DNA of 64,000 bases, taken from positions 3,323,349 through 3,387,348 of the forward strand of contig CM024176.1 of assembly GCA_013433145.1 (NCBI GenBank), given 5' to 3'. This DNA comes from Ascaris suum. Its lineage: Eukaryota; Nematoda; Chromadorea; Rhabditida; Ascarididae. A model generated the notes under the pieces. That model was not told the origin of the DNA and ran no database searches. It saw only the letters and a list, made by a program, of their open reading frames with translations. The translations under genes were made by a program, and so were the position numbers. Shown one piece after another: positions 18,392 through 31,829 of this stretch. Every line of letters starts with the position of its first letter. Position 1 is the stretch's first letter.

Positions 18392-18474
18392 AAAAGGAAT
18401 AGCTCAATCCCCTTAGTTACATTTTCTATATTCAGCAAAAGAATAGTTCAATCCCTTTAGTTATATTTTCTATA
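18392..18474. repeat. diverged tandem duplication, about 39 bp units
   Basis: Units 18392-18430 and 18437-18474 both run from AAAAG, through GAATAG, TCAATCCC and TTAGTTA, to ATTTTCTATA. They differ by a few transitions and one base in length, so this is an old local duplication. No coding signal. Confidence 0.85.
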
Positions 18475-19229
18475 GGCAACAGACAAGTAGGCGAAAATGT
18501 AAGCGATACGAGGCGCCGAACTGGTTTGCTGAGACGATTAATTTGTTCGATGCAATGTCAGTTTATCATGAAAGTGCCATACTAGATGCAAGTTGCGCGC
18601 ATGTGCTGCTTTGATCTATTGACGTCATCAAGCATTTGTGTTCATTCGAATACCTTTCAACTGCACTTTTTGTTACCTCAATAATATCATTAATTTGTGC
18701 AGCAAACTCCAATCAAATCATTGATGAACGACTATGAAATCACACATCCTTAATTATCCATTTGTGTATTTAAACGGGAATTCATCTAGCTTTCTATTTC
18801 CAATTCATTTACGTTGAACAAAAAATTCATCTATACATAAGAACCATTCTTCTATTTGTTAAATGATGATCGATCGATCGACCAACTTACTCAGACCGAC
18901 TTAGAAATTCGCAGTCGAAGTTTCTCGATGCATCGATTGGAAATTCCAGCACTGAAGTTGCTCAACATCACACCAAAGTTTTTTTGTTTTATGAGTTTTA
19001 CTCACTTTTCTTTTCTATTTTCACCGGTACCTGCATATTTCAGTTTTATGACGATAACAAACGTCAGTCTTTGGAGTCATCATTACCACAGATCGAAATC
19101 ATCGCTAACACTGATTTGAAGAGATATTAACCACACAATACGTCGCTTTTTCCATTATTTATTGGAAGCGTATTTGTTGAGCGTGGAAATCTTTCTCACG
19201 ATTCTTTTTAAGCAAGGAACATTACATAC

Positions 19230-19390
<161 letters not shown>

Positions 19391-20315
19391 GACCGACTTC
19401 TCCTTTGTGGGTTACAAGTCTCAAGTGTTACTGTAACTGTTATTTTCATAAGGTAATCAGATATGATTTAATGTTAATGCAATTTTCGACACGAATATTG
19501 TGCTGTTACTACGCGATATGCAGACATCACCGTATAAAGTGCAAAAGCTGGAAGAAAATTTGGCTCTTGACCAAAATATTATAGGCGTTATTGGTGGTTG
19601 AAAGAAAACGCAGAAGGCGAATTGCCGTTGCAATAAAACTTGAATCAGTCAATATTCAATACATAAATATTCCATTATAATTAACATGAACCTCTCCCTG
19701 ATCTGTAAACCTACGGGGTTCTCTCGTATGGCTTCACATGTCCCCCTCCTTACTTCATAAACGGAATCAATATCACGGAATCATCAGTACTTCGGGATAT
19801 ATCGCATATGCATATGAGAGATGAAATGGGAGGAAAAAAACTTTCATCGCAAAAGTCATTTTATTTGAAGAAAGAAAGAAACTTATTATTCATTAACAAC
19901 AAGAAAAAAAATTAGCTAAAACTTTGAAATATTCTTTGAAAATGTATTTATTTCGAAAATAATTAAACGTATATTTTACAGCCGAAATAATCATATATAC
20001 ATCATCACATCAATGCAAATTCACGAACAATGAGAAATACGAGACCGAAATGAAATGAAAGAAAAAAAAGCGAACAATCAATAAACAATTTATATATCAT
20101 TGAAAAGAACCAATTATATCTGTGGAACCTATTCCCAATATCAAATAGTTGTTGATCACTTGTCATTATTTTAAGCAAGGTGTTATCCTAAAAAAGATGT
20201 GGCCAAGATGTCCGGATAACTACAAGTATGACATTTATACTCAAATGAGGGGCAAAAAATTACTCAGCACTGAAGAATGCCGGAAAATCGCTCTAAATGT
20301 CAAAATGCTTTTCCT

Positions 20316-20498
20316 CTATAACGAAATTAACTGCCAAACATACTGGATATAGTGAAACATCTGCCTCTCTTTACTTGGTGCCAAAGTCACCATCACACTT
20401 ATAAGTTGAAGTAACTCGAAGGTAAAATAATTCATATCGATGTCTTCTTCGTGAATTCGTTGATATTCGCTAGTTGCTGAGATATAGCAGAAAGGAAT
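20316..20498 (-). CDS. terminal exon of an unidentified minus-strand gene
   Basis: After an acceptor (TTACTTCAG on the minus strand) the frame runs 60 residues to TAG: IPFCYISATSEYQRIHEEDI, then DMNYFTFELLQLISVMVTLA, and a tail ending QYVWQLISL. The sequence is helical and non-repetitive and looks coding. A weak donor (A|GTAAAG near 20373) could end it earlier. It starts in phase 0, but none of the minus-strand exons to its right has an obvious phase-0 donor left over for it. A frame on the opposite strand (20149-20352) overlaps its end and looks weaker. Function unknown. Confidence 0.4.
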   Translation of the reverse strand: MPFCYISATSEYQRIHEEDIDMNYFTFELLQLISVMVTLAPSKERQMFHYIQYVWQLISL

Positions 20499-21251
20499 CT
20501 GAAGTAAATATAACTGCAATTAACTCTCAACTTTAGATAATAAAAATTCAACGTAAAAGAAACAGAAAGGATTCAGTGAAATTGTTTTTAAATGCGGCTG
20601 CGGTTAAATTCCTCGACTTCTATTATTCTCTTGCTATCCCTTCCACTTCTCATAATTTCTTGAAACAATAGTCGTCAAGAAAAACATACATAGAAAATGA
20701 AAAAAATACGAACTTTAACGGCTAAATTAGTAAAATACAACTAATAGCCATATGAAACTGTTTATAAGTCTTGATTTCTCATAATTTCTTCGAAAGTCGG
20801 ATAACTGCGGCAATGGAGGCAGCTTACAATTTTCTCTATTTTTTGAGGAACGAAGAAGGATAGGGAAGAAATCTGTCAAGTGATCAAATGATCCTATAAC
20901 GTGAACGAGGCATAAATAGAACATCAATTATGCTACGCACATAGTAGGTGGTAAATGACAGCCAAAAATGAATGAGAATTGCTAAACTGAAATGGCCTGT
21001 CTTGGTCGCAATAAAAAGGCGCTAATCGTGAAGCAATATATAATCGAGGAGCTAATAAGGTTAGAGATGTCTAAAATCGGAGCTTTTCGTTGGTCTACAT
21101 TAGACCTAAAAGCCGATCACAGCGCGCAGTAAAGATACGTAAAAGCTGAAAATTCCAGCTCAGCTGCCCACCATATTATATTTGCTGAATGGAATTGTCG
21201 AATTCTCAACTAGTATACATTTGAGCGTATTGCCCTAAAAATTCGACTGAA

Positions 21252-21625
21252 TCACGCCGATGAGGGTCCACCAGATTTTGTATGCCCGTCCAGCTGGTGA
21301 TCGTCGACTCCAGGGAAGGTGAATGCCAATGCAGAATCAGCACTATTTGCCCGGGGCTTTTGTGTGATGAAGAACCGCCTTGGAGAATGCAATTCGAACG
21401 TTTGAAATGAATCGCGAAGCTCATCTAATTCGGGAGATGTCAACTGAAAAATAAAACTGATAATGGCGGATAAAAAAAAGCAATGAACTGAAAAACGATA
21501 AGAAAAGATCGGAAGAGAAAGTGAAGGATGATGCAAAATATGAAGCAATAACCCAATCAGATTGGCTACTTTCAGATCAACCCGAACACCAATAAGTAGT
21601 TGTATTAAAAAAATTTCTTTTAATG
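21252..21625 (-). CDS. two-exon 3' end of an unidentified gene, or alternative 3' end of GDPGP1
   Basis: Exon 21625-21570 (LKEIFLIQLLIGVRVDLK) ends in phase 0 at a GTAGCC donor. A 126-bp intron ending TTTTCAG leads to 21443-21252, which reads LTSPELDELRDSFQTFELHS, then PRRFFITQKPRAN, and ends SGGPSSA and TGA. Splice phase agrees exactly and the protein looks real. Little room is left for a start between these exons and the GDPGP1 stop at 21862. A phase-1 donor (AAAATA|GTGGAG) in the last GDPGP1 exon would join in frame. Hence it could be a longer alternative C-terminus of that gene. I do not recognise the sequence as a domain. Confidence 0.45.
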
Positions 21626-21861
21626 CTGAAAAATAAATGACTATCACTAATATTAGCCTATTTCTTTAGTAAGTATATATAAAACACCGCTGAGAGATAA
21701 GATAGAAAAATACTGCAAACAAGATAGAATGCATCAGTTATGCAGCAATTAGTGGCTGTGCATTGGAATTCAGAGCCCTCCCCACCTCTCCCTCCCTCTC
21801 TCCATCTCGAGAAAATTTCAACTGCTCAATGCTCAATCCTCCCTCATTTTAGAAGAGATTT

Positions 21862-24800
21862 TTAAGAACAAACATCCGAATCTCCACTATTTTCGTGTTT
21901 CGGTTTTGGCGGTGTTTTGCCAGAGAGGACATCCTCTAGATCAGTGCATAACTGATTGAATAATGAATCGGGTAGAGTTGCCTCTTCGTCGATAATTCGC
22001 AAAGCCACCTCTTCCGTTATTGTATCAAAGAATCGATATGCTAGAATATTATAAAAAATTTATATTCATATGTTAATAGCTTTATTAGCCTTAAAAAGCA
22101 AATGAAATTAATTATAGAAGATGGAAAGCACAACGTTAAACAGTTAACAATTCTGGGAAACCTATCTTCGACATCCAATATTTCAATATTTAAAAACAGT
22201 TGTCATCCCTTCAACGACGAGTCTCGAGCTTTAACTACAGACATTAATCACGGAAAATTTTGCTATTCTATAGTTCACATTATACAATGCATATTTTTAT
22301 GGCGCTCTATGCATAAAGATTTTCTTCATTTCACGTAGCAATTGCCTTGCGGTCAGTACGGTGAAAGAAGTATTATCTCAAAGCAAAATAACAGCCGATA
22401 GATAAAGGTATGATGATGAATTGCAGGCCAAAACCGCTAATGAATAACGGAAACATTTCGCCTATCAACTGAGAAGTTTTCTTAACAATATAACAACATA
22501 TTAAAAGAAACTTACTATATGCGGGTAAACAACCGGCCAGCTCAATTGCTGCAGGATTGAAATTCAATGCCGGTTTTGCACCTGTAAAATTGATTAACTT
22601 CACGATAAAAAAAGGTAGTGCTCTCATTTTAAAAGAAAATTATGAAGATAATTACACGAAGATATTCCTAATTAAAACAATAAAATAACTGCCTTATGAA
22701 AAAAAAAAATTACGAATTTTAGTCGTTTTCTTAAAATTTCTCTTTCATCTAATAGGCGCATAAAGATCATCTTCATAATAAAAATTACTTGTAAAAGATG
22801 AGAGGATTTTAAATAAGCAATCATTGAAATTTATAAGATTCGAGGAAACTAATGATCTCAATATCACGCAACATTAATATATATCATTAAATGAAGACCT
22901 TGACAGTTCTATTGAAAGATCACGAACATTCTGCAAAAAAAGAAAAAGAAAATCACCTTTTATTGAAACACGAGGAAATATATAAGCGGTGACGAGAAGC
23001 GGCAACTCTTGCTTTCGATCTTCACTCCACGCTTCACCTGTTGTCCTTAACGGTTGTGCACGTGAAAAGAAAATATTATGTGCCACTTCTTTTGAACTCA
23101 AATATTCGGCACATTTCCATATATTCCTGAACGAAAAAGTTTTAAATGCCATAAAATTTGCAGGTAAGCAGTTACAATTTTGGATGCATTTATGGTAGCA
23201 GAAGCTACCTCTTAGTCAACTTATCGCCCAGTTAATAACTGTCTGTTGTAGATGCTAAGCAGACAACCACCTCCCAAAGTGAACTACCCTGCCCACCCTC
23301 AGCATTCAATCTCTTTCAGACCAAAATACATCGGCATATGAAAAGGAAGGCAGTAATTATCTCTTCTCAATCTTTTTTTTTTTTTTGAAAGAAATTTAAC
23401 GAGATGATGCAGGACTCGGAGAGAAAATTTAGGAAAGAAGAGGAAGAGGAAGAGAAGGAGAAACCGAGTCATTATTCGTGAAAAACATTCTCTACAAGTA
23501 TTCTATAAGCTAAATGAGCACAAAAAATTGAGGCAAAAAGCGAAGCGAAATCCCTCTTAATGTCTAATCAACAACAAACCGCATAAACTTATCGAAGTGA
23601 TTATGAGATGTCAACTGAAAGATGATCGCCGAAATAAACCAATTTGGCCTCCGTATCACATACATATCATCAATCACGTGTTCACATTTCTGCAATTCAA
23701 TAACATAGAGATGCCCATTAAATGGAGAGATATTCACAAGAAACTTCATCTTCATACTGATTTACTTTACAGCCACCTCACTCCTTCAACCTCTGTTTGG
23801 TTCTTCTGTTGGCCGGATATATAAGAACACAAGTGAGGAATTATGGAAGAAGGACCGATCCATACTTTCAATGTGTTTGATGTATAATTGTTCAACTGTT
23901 TAAATTTGAATTTTTGTTCAGTTCAAATAAATCTGAACCAACATGATGACTTTTTATAGTTAAATTCTGGTATATAATTTAAATAAATGAAAATTCTTCG
24001 ATCGAAATAACAAAGCTGAATAAAAAGCAAATGTAAAAACACGTTGTGCGACCACTAATAACCTTATAGGATTAACACACGTGTTTAAGTTACGTTATAG
24101 CCCGTTCCAAGAGAAAGATAGGCCAGTTAAAAGATGAAGGGAGAAGGTCGGCAGAGAGAGAGGAGGGGAGAATATTCTTATGAGATGAAAATCGTCAAAA
24201 AATGAAGGAAAATTACCCTATTAATAAGATCTGAATCGTAAGGCCAGAAGAGAGCGTGTAAATGCAAATGATTAACAGAAGCTTGTCCTAGAAGACTATT
24301 GAAAAGAATATGAAATGATTCGTCATCAATCAGAAGCATAATATCTGTTGCAATCCGCACTGCCATTTCCGTCAGAACCTGAAATAACTATAATTGCAGA
24401 TTGAAATCTTTAATTTCAAAAAGAATTTAACACACAGAAGCGATAATCCAAAACAAGGCGGATGAGTGAATCCGCTATGTGACTACGCACCGAAATCCCA
24501 ACATATCCTGGAAAATTCGCACTAACCTAAAAAGAATCCAACAAAACGAAGCAACAATCTAAGCTAAGATCACTGGTAGAAAAGTTCAGCTGGATATATT
24601 TCTTCACAAATATGACTCTAACACACCACATCCAAGGAAGAAAAGTCGTTCAGCTAAACCGCAAATCCTGATATGTAATGTAAATTTCAAAACATGCAAC
24701 ATAGCCAACCTAACATTGAAAGAGTAATCTTTGCATTAAATGAGTGGACTGTACGGCGAAAAAATCATAAAGAGCAAACAAAAGATGAATCCGACAATAT

Positions 24801-27800
24801 CATAGAAACAGGAAGCAAGAGGAATTAAAATTCCACTTCACATAGCAGCACGAGACTGTACTGAACAAAATTTATCAAACCCTCACCCTCCCCTATTCTC
24901 CCATTACCTCATAAAACCATTAAAAAGTGGCGCAAGAATTTTTTTCTTTAATAAGTAGATGAACATATTTGAGAAAATTTAAAAAAACATGTAAATGCAA
25001 GAAAAATCGGCATTTTGCCAGAATTCACGATTTCTCCGATCACATCACTATGAAACATCTATTCAGTGTGCAAAAAGAAAAATTGTTTCAAGGAAAAATC
25101 TTCGGTACTTCTTTTACAATAGCAAACATATCGATGCTAACTGCAGAACCAACAGAGTGAGATAGAAGAAAGTTTGACCGACGAGAGCACTCCTTAAATT
25201 TTATAGAATTAGTAGCTCCTGAGATATAAGAAATTAAAGAAACTATCAGTCAGCAGTGGCTTATCGTTCATTCGATGAAAACGATACTTTACTAACTATA
25301 CAATGTTGATTTTTCTCGGCGAAACTCAAATAAATAAACGATGGAAAATTATGAGTGAAAAAATACCTGTGGTAAGCACCGATTTATTGCGGGAATCACA
25401 AGGGAGTGACCTCTTTCCAAAGGTGAGGAATTGACGGCGACGACATGTCGATCAAGTGGATCGCTGCTAATTGGCCGATCTTTACACCGCAAATACATCA
25501 TTACCTCAACAGATGTATGCTCACGATATTTACATGCATACTGCCGATGTATGCTTACATTTATTTACATGCAAAGCTCAATCAAACTTATCGCCAATTT
25601 CAAAAAATGGAACCGAGTTAGCAAATCTATCGCCAATTTCTTTCGAAAAGTTATTTAGCTTTTCATCACTGCTGAATTATTAAAGACTACTCCTTTAGAC
25701 TATATATGGATAGTTAATCCTTATATGGGAGGGGCGAGGGAGCAGGAGGTTCAAACACGAAAAGGCGAAAGGGGTGTAGGAAGAAGACCCACAACATGTA
25801 CAAAATCCAATAATTTTTAGAACTGTGCACGACTCGCATAGTAAAAATGTACGGATTTTGAGAGGTTGATACTGCCGATGTATGCTCACGATATGCTTTT
25901 AATTGAAATTAAATATAACTTAAGTCATGGCTGATTCATGATGGAAGATAGTACAGGACCAACATATCTTTTCTCTTTCCATCTGTCTCCCTTGTCCAGA
26001 AGAAAAAACATCAGTCCTGGATCAAACTAATCGCCAATTACATCATCATTTCAAAAAGAATCAAAACATTGTCATTTTTTGTATAATTTAGAGCATCTAA
26101 ACAAGGATAAATTAAATACTTCCCAATATTCGAAAGTCTGTTACTCTCTATATTCACAGCAATGGGCCAACATTGAAAAAATTGAGTTACTAGTAAGTGG
26201 GGACCGGTCCAAAGATGAAAAAAAAAACAAAGCTTAGGTATAAAAACACAACGCATATACTGCTTGCAAATGAAACGCAGGGATCAGACTCTCCGCAGGC
26301 GAGGAATACCGCGAAGCAAGAATGTAGAGAGGAATGATAAAATGGGAAATGAACAGATTCGTATGCTGGGACCTTCAAAATGTTTTTAAAACTATAAAGA
26401 ATTTTCTCACGAAGTTGGCCACGGCGATTTTCCGATAGGTTGAAAGCTAGGAAGGGCTCGCTTCGCGACGACATGAAAACTAAAAGAAAACGCCCGGGAT
26501 AGGGATCTCTGATTTTCTCACAGATAAAAGAAATCTCTTCAACCACAATTTAAAATAGCATAACAAAATATTAAAACAACCTATTCTTACCATAAGTCTA
26601 CAAACAATTTTACTAAAGGCTTATAATAAATAATTTAAGTTTGATTACTTGTAGCTTCAAGTATATCGAGAAAAGCGAATAAAATAAACCGGAAACAGTG
26701 GATAAAAAAGTTCGTCGAAAAAAATCTAGGAAAATGCTTAGAATCAATACACAACGCAATTTTTTTTGATAACATATTTCAATCGCTTTACTAAATAAAG
26801 TGAGGAAATTGAAGTTATAAATTTGAATTGATACATTAGGGTCAAATTATAAGCCAGAAAAATTCAAGGAGAGGCTTATATGCAAAATTTAAATTATTTA
26901 AAAAAACACATTTTGCAAATCGTAGCGCAATGCTATAAATTTACCATAACAAATTTATTCTTACTTCATTTTGATTTAATTTGCCGAAATTCCATCGTAA
27001 AATGCTGAATGGTTCACGAACTGCATGAAAACGCATCGGTTTACGCCTTAATTGTCCTCTTTCAATATTTAGCTGTAATATTCACATTGTTACAATTATA
27101 AATGAAAAGTACGAATCCCTCAACATCAATATTAATATTTTTTACCATCATGCTCTTTCTTTAAATCAGAAATTCAATCACGGAGATCACGATGAATCAA
27201 TAAACTTAGATAATATTACACTACACTCATCCGTAATAGAATGAGGGCGCAAAACTCTACTGAATAATAATAGCTTAAGGCATTATAACCTTTTTTCCAT
27301 TAGTTATGCTAGAATATACCTTTCCATATTCCATTATTCACGAAAATTTCGTTGATAAACCTCCTCAATCTTTTTTTTTTTCGATTTGGCTAAGGGAAGC
27401 GAATAGGAAAACAGAGATTCATGAATTCACAAAAAGAACTGCAACAGCTATGAAGAAAACCTATAAGTTTATAATTTTACGCAAATATGCAAAACAAAAC
27501 TATGAATTTACAAGTTTATGCAAATTTATACAAAAATCCTATAAGTCTGCATGCAATGCATGATAAATTAGGAGAAGATTTGAACATCTAAACTTGATAA
27601 AACGGAGAACGGCACAACTATCACTAATTTGCATAGTCATCCAATTTTTTATAGCTTCAAATCAAAACCATTTTTTCGTGTTAAAAAAGTCGTCTAAAAG
27701 AAAGAAATTTAACTACCGTCCCTTTCCGCTCTAATCGTGAAGTTTGAACTAGAAAGAAACCGACTAAAAGAAAAAGATAGTCTTTTACCTGTACGGAAAA

Positions 27801-28482
27801 GTTGAAATCGCCGGGTAGTAGCTTGTACATACAGTTAAGATCATAATTAAATACCTTATCTTTCTTCGCTGCTTCCCATCTCGACATCAATAATTCTTTC
27901 AGCTGAAATAAATATTACAATCCGAATCACCTCTCTTATGGATATAATTCTAACTGGATTTGTTTTATACAGAAGTCTTATCGAAAAGTTCGCTGATTGC
28001 ACATTCGTCAACGCTTAGAAAACCAGTCTTGGATCGGGAGGCACTCGCCAGACAATTAAATGATCAACCGAGAAATATAATATAGTAAAACAACTAACAG
28101 GTGAAATTCCTCTTAAATTCGATGAAAATTCTTCACTAAATTTGTCGAATTCGAGGAAAACCTGCTAATAAGTTTTAAAAATTCGACCACTTATCGAGTA
28201 AGAATGAATTCAGGTTAACTGACTCAAGCAATCATCGCTAATTCACCAATGCAGATGGGTGATAAAGTATTTTGAAGCTTTCATTGAACTCTTTGAACTT
28301 TAGCATATCATTTGAGTTTATGATATATTATTATTAGATTTAAAAACGCCCAACATAAATTCTTAATTTCTAACATATCATCAAAGAAAAAATTTAATCA
28401 TATCGACGGCTCATTAATTAATGCCCTCAATGGACAAGTCATGTTAATCCTTTCATGTTATTATTGAAAGATTGCTTGATCT

Positions 28483-28516
<34 letters not shown>

Positions 28517-29365
28517 CTAGATCAACGGAGACAGGTTTTGGCTGTTGTCAATAATTTTTAGTTCCTAAGATAAAAACAATCAAAGCTAGCCGTATAAAGC
28601 GACTGTAATCGATTTATTATATTTTATTTAGTTCACATTATTAGTTTTAGAACTGAATCTACAGATGTTTTCGTTCTTGTAGAATTACTGCAATGTGGTT
28701 ATGATTGCTTGTAATTGATTCAAACGACACTGGGCATGCGCAAATGTACACTTCATTCTCGCATGTCGTATATGGATGCTAGAGAAAAAACGAGAATAGT
28801 ATGATGGAATATACGCATATATGGGATCAAAGTCTGCGAAAGTTACATGCCAGATTCTTCTCCTACCGCCGCCCTCCCCCTTTCTCCTCTTCCCTTTGTT
28901 TCTTCTTTCCATGCTGTTACCCTATTCCTTCTCAATTCATGAGGACGAGTAGCTAGCAGTCTTTCACCATCATTTAAATTACAGATTCGGTGGATCAATC
29001 CCTAAAGAAGACAACTTCCCGCTATAGTGATCAGCAAATAGCATCAATAGGATCGGCACGTTTCGCCGATCGATGATTCTCATTCAGCTAAAATGAACCG
29101 CAGATGAATAGCACTAATTTAGACCGACAGTGCTGGTTAGTTGACAGTCAACAACAATGAATAATAATGATGCCTAATATGCAACACTATATAGAGTTGC
29201 CTGAGTTAATTAGTGAACTTTCATGAGTGGTTAAAAAAATAGAACCTTTTGCCGAGAATCATTTCCATCCGAATTGGATCGTGGAGCACGAAGATCGTAG
29301 ATAAAATCGGCCGTCGAATAATAGAAAACCGGTGATGAGGATGTACATTCGAGACCAACCGGAAG
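21862..29365 (-). CDS. mcp-1 (GDPGP1): GDP-D-glucose phosphorylase
   Basis: Ten phase-consistent exons (high to low): 29365-29246, 28027-27971, 27902-27789, 27072-26965, 25504-25367, 24378-24217, 23689-23580, 23126-22957, 22581-22516 and 22040-21862. They give 407 residues. Landmarks are FYYSTADFIYDLR near residue 20, RWEAAKKDKVFNYDLNCMYK, then LNIERGQLRRKP, and VVAVNSSPLERGHSLVIP. The key motif is GQASVNHLHLHALFWP, with the three His of the HxHxH (HIT-superfamily) site at about 216, 218 and 220. Later come EYLSSKEVAHNIFFSRAQPL, FNPAAIELAGCLPA and a C-terminal helical segment ending DSDVCS. This order and spacing match animal GDPGP1, which splits GDP-glucose with phosphate to GDP and glucose 1-phosphate. 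It is thought to act as cytosolic metabolite repair. Length fits the family. The start ATG is not in the first listed exon; a candidate lies at 33073. No disrupted residue seen. Confidence 0.9.
25512..25894. repeat. short dispersed direct repeats within a GDPGP1 exon and intron
   Basis: GATGTATGCTCACGATAT occurs at 25512-25529 and 25877-25894. ATACTGCCGATGTATGCT occurs at 25538-25555 and 25869-25886. The right-hand copy reads as a fusion of the two left-hand pieces. A further short word, ATCGCCAATT, recurs near 25590, 25630 and 26030. The left copies lie in the intron just before exon five. Local template-switch duplication is the likely origin. Confidence 0.8.
28490..28516. repeat. A27 homopolymer
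   Basis: Uninterrupted run of 27 A within a GDPGP1 intron. No retroposed gene body is evident to its left, so I treat it as a simple repeat. Confidence 0.95.
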
Positions 29366-30841
29366 CTAAAATATAACGGAATTAATGAAACAAACAGCGT
29401 AAACACTCATCATAAATGAAGCAAAAAAACTGTACTTTCATATAAGCAACCATTATTGTTTTCAATGAAATGTTTTTATAAGAATAAAATATAGATGTTG
29501 TTTTTTGTAGACATAAGTAGATATAAATAAAATGTAGATATTATTATTTATTTTATTTAAAATGGAATGCTTACTGATACTGATAATCAGAATTTACAAA
29601 GTAACTATCCAGTAGAAAGATTTTCAATAAAAGTAATAAATACTCGAGTAATAAACACGGACCAAATGAAATTCGACAGATCTGTCTTCATCGTCGATCA
29701 GTTAAACGTTCAGATAAGCTAGCCCTACCATAAATCAGCTAGTGCACTTTTTATCAGCTATCATCCATTGAAGTATTTTATCATCAAACGAGAAAAATGA
29801 AAAATGGTTAAATTACAGCTGTGTTTTATAGATTGGATGCAGTGCCTATAAAAATAACATACTGCTTTTAACACCTCATAGGAGAATATGGAGAGGGGGA
29901 TTCGGATCTTTTTTTCAATTCACAATCAAAGATTTAAGACAAAAATCGACGATGAAAATCGAGTTCAATGCTTTCAGCTCTCCGAAATATAATTATTATT
30001 AATGGTAAAATGGCGAGAAACAAAATGAAGGGAATAGAAATACTTCCTTCTCATCCTCGAAAAGAGGGACAAATGCAACTGAAAATGGGGGATAAAAGCA
30101 ATCATTTAAAAATAGAAAAAAGAGTAATGCATTGCGAATGGTTATCGTAACATTATGATGTAATATTTCTAAAAGCATTTTCCGTCTTTCAAAACATCGG
30201 AAATTAATCGAAATTAATGAAGTGAAAAATTAAAGTATGCGATGTCCACGATCCAATAGCAATTTAAGTAAACAATTCCTCTTGATATTTGTGATTTAAC
30301 AACTATTGCTAATTGAATCATAATTCTCAATGTTTTCAATGAGTAATTAATTCCAGCACGAATTTTAGCGTTAAATAAGAATTCAATTAAATAATTTCGA
30401 ATAATTTACGTTTGTAAATAGGCGAAATACTGAGTGAAGATTGTTGCACATCGCGAAAATTAGCACAATAATCGAAATATCAAGCAAGCTTCGTATGCTT
30501 CATACACAATTGCCATCATGGATGCATTCTCATGATCGCTAATTAGTTTTACACAAATGTCTTCATATATCAGCTAGCAAGTAAATGAGACAGATTTTGA
30601 ACATAAGCATTTCAACCCCCCTCCCACCGGCTGTTCCCCTCCACCTTACTCTGCCCTCCTCCCTTCACCTCCGCTTCTCTCCCTCATTGTCTCCTCATCC
30701 CTAACTCTCTTAGAGAGGAAAAATCTATCATTCTCTATATTTTCCATCCATAAAAACTCATCACGAAAATATCAAAACACAACCTTAGAAAAACAGCGAA
30801 AAGATTATGATGAAGCGGCAAACATGAGCTGTTCAACACTA

Positions 30842-30916
30842 AATGCGTTGCTGAGGCTTAATGTGAGATTAAAGAATGGCCTCTAAGAGGATCTGATACT
30901 CCTCTTTTTTTTAAAA

Positions 30917-30980
<64 letters not shown>

Positions 30981-31129
30981 TATTGGTAGGTGAAATTAAT
31001 TTTAAGGGCAATTTTCTACAACTTTTAATTTCGCATGCAGCAAATTCGATATTCAAATTTATCGTTGAAATTTATCAGACCCTCTTAGAGGTCATTCTTT
31101 AATCTCACATTAAGCCACAGCAATGCATT
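30842..31129. mobile_element. foldback MITE-like element with TA flanks
   Basis: Two 57-bp inverted arms, 30842-30898 and 31073-31129, match at 53 of 57 positions; they start AATGC and share GCTTAATGTGAGATTAAAGA. TA lies directly outside both ends (30840-30841 and 31130-31131), as expected for a Tc1/mariner-type target duplication. The 174-bp interior carries a (TA)n tract and no ORF. It is a non-autonomous element with no transposase in the window. Confidence 0.85.
30919..30978. repeat. (TA)n microsatellite, about 60 bp, inside the foldback element
   Basis: Pure AT alternation in the loop between the two inverted arms of the MITE-like element. Confidence 0.97.
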
Positions 31130-31421
31130 TATTTTTAAAAGCAATCGACGAAGCTGAGAAAAAGATATACCTAAGATTAACATTATAGGTTATTTTATTG
31201 TCAGTAATGAGGTAATTAAAAGGGAGTAATTGAAGATGGCGGACGGATATTGCGGAAATGATATTCGAAAAACAATAAATTCTTCCAACATTTAAAATTG
31301 CCTCATTAACTCACAATTTCGGAAGCTTAACAAACAGTAGACGCTTCACCTGCTTATGGTAAACAGATCCATCAGACCGAACACATCAATCCATGCTTAC
31401 AATTACTAGTCAAAACATTGC

Positions 31422-31470
31422 ATATATATATATATATATTTATTTATTTACTTATTTATTTATTTATTTG
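31422..31470. repeat. short (TA)n followed by (TTTA)n
   Basis: A short TA run of about 18 bp grades into TTTA units with one C substitution. Confidence 0.9.
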
Positions 31471-31748
31471 TGCGCTTGGAAGTACCACACTTTCAGGCAG
31501 ATATATTGTTTCGTACTGTATTACCAAGAATGGTTGACATACGGCGCAACACTTTATCCTTTTCGAAAGGCCATAGCATTATTTGCACTATAGCAATTTA
31601 TTTCAAACTAGTACTTTACAGTTTAGTGTATTATGTCAACAGAAAGGAATCAGTATGTGGCAAACTGCATATATAATCACACCATAAGCAATATACCGAA
31701 GGTGCTGGGATATTACTAGCATTGTAATTACATGTAGGACGATGAGCA

Positions 31749-31753
<5 letters not shown>

Positions 31754-31827
<74 letters not shown>
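31754..31827. repeat. (TA)n microsatellite, about 74 bp
   Basis: Pure alternating TA between TTTC and CGGC flanks. Confidence 0.97.

Positions 31828-31829
<2 letters not shown>

Noticed and set aside
26190..26546. 118-residue minus-strand frame
   Set aside because: Lies within a GDPGP1 intron, has an intron-like Phe/Leu-rich end and no matching splice phase.
28490..28516. Retroposed gene ending in poly(A)
   Set aside because: No gene body or target duplication next to the A run.
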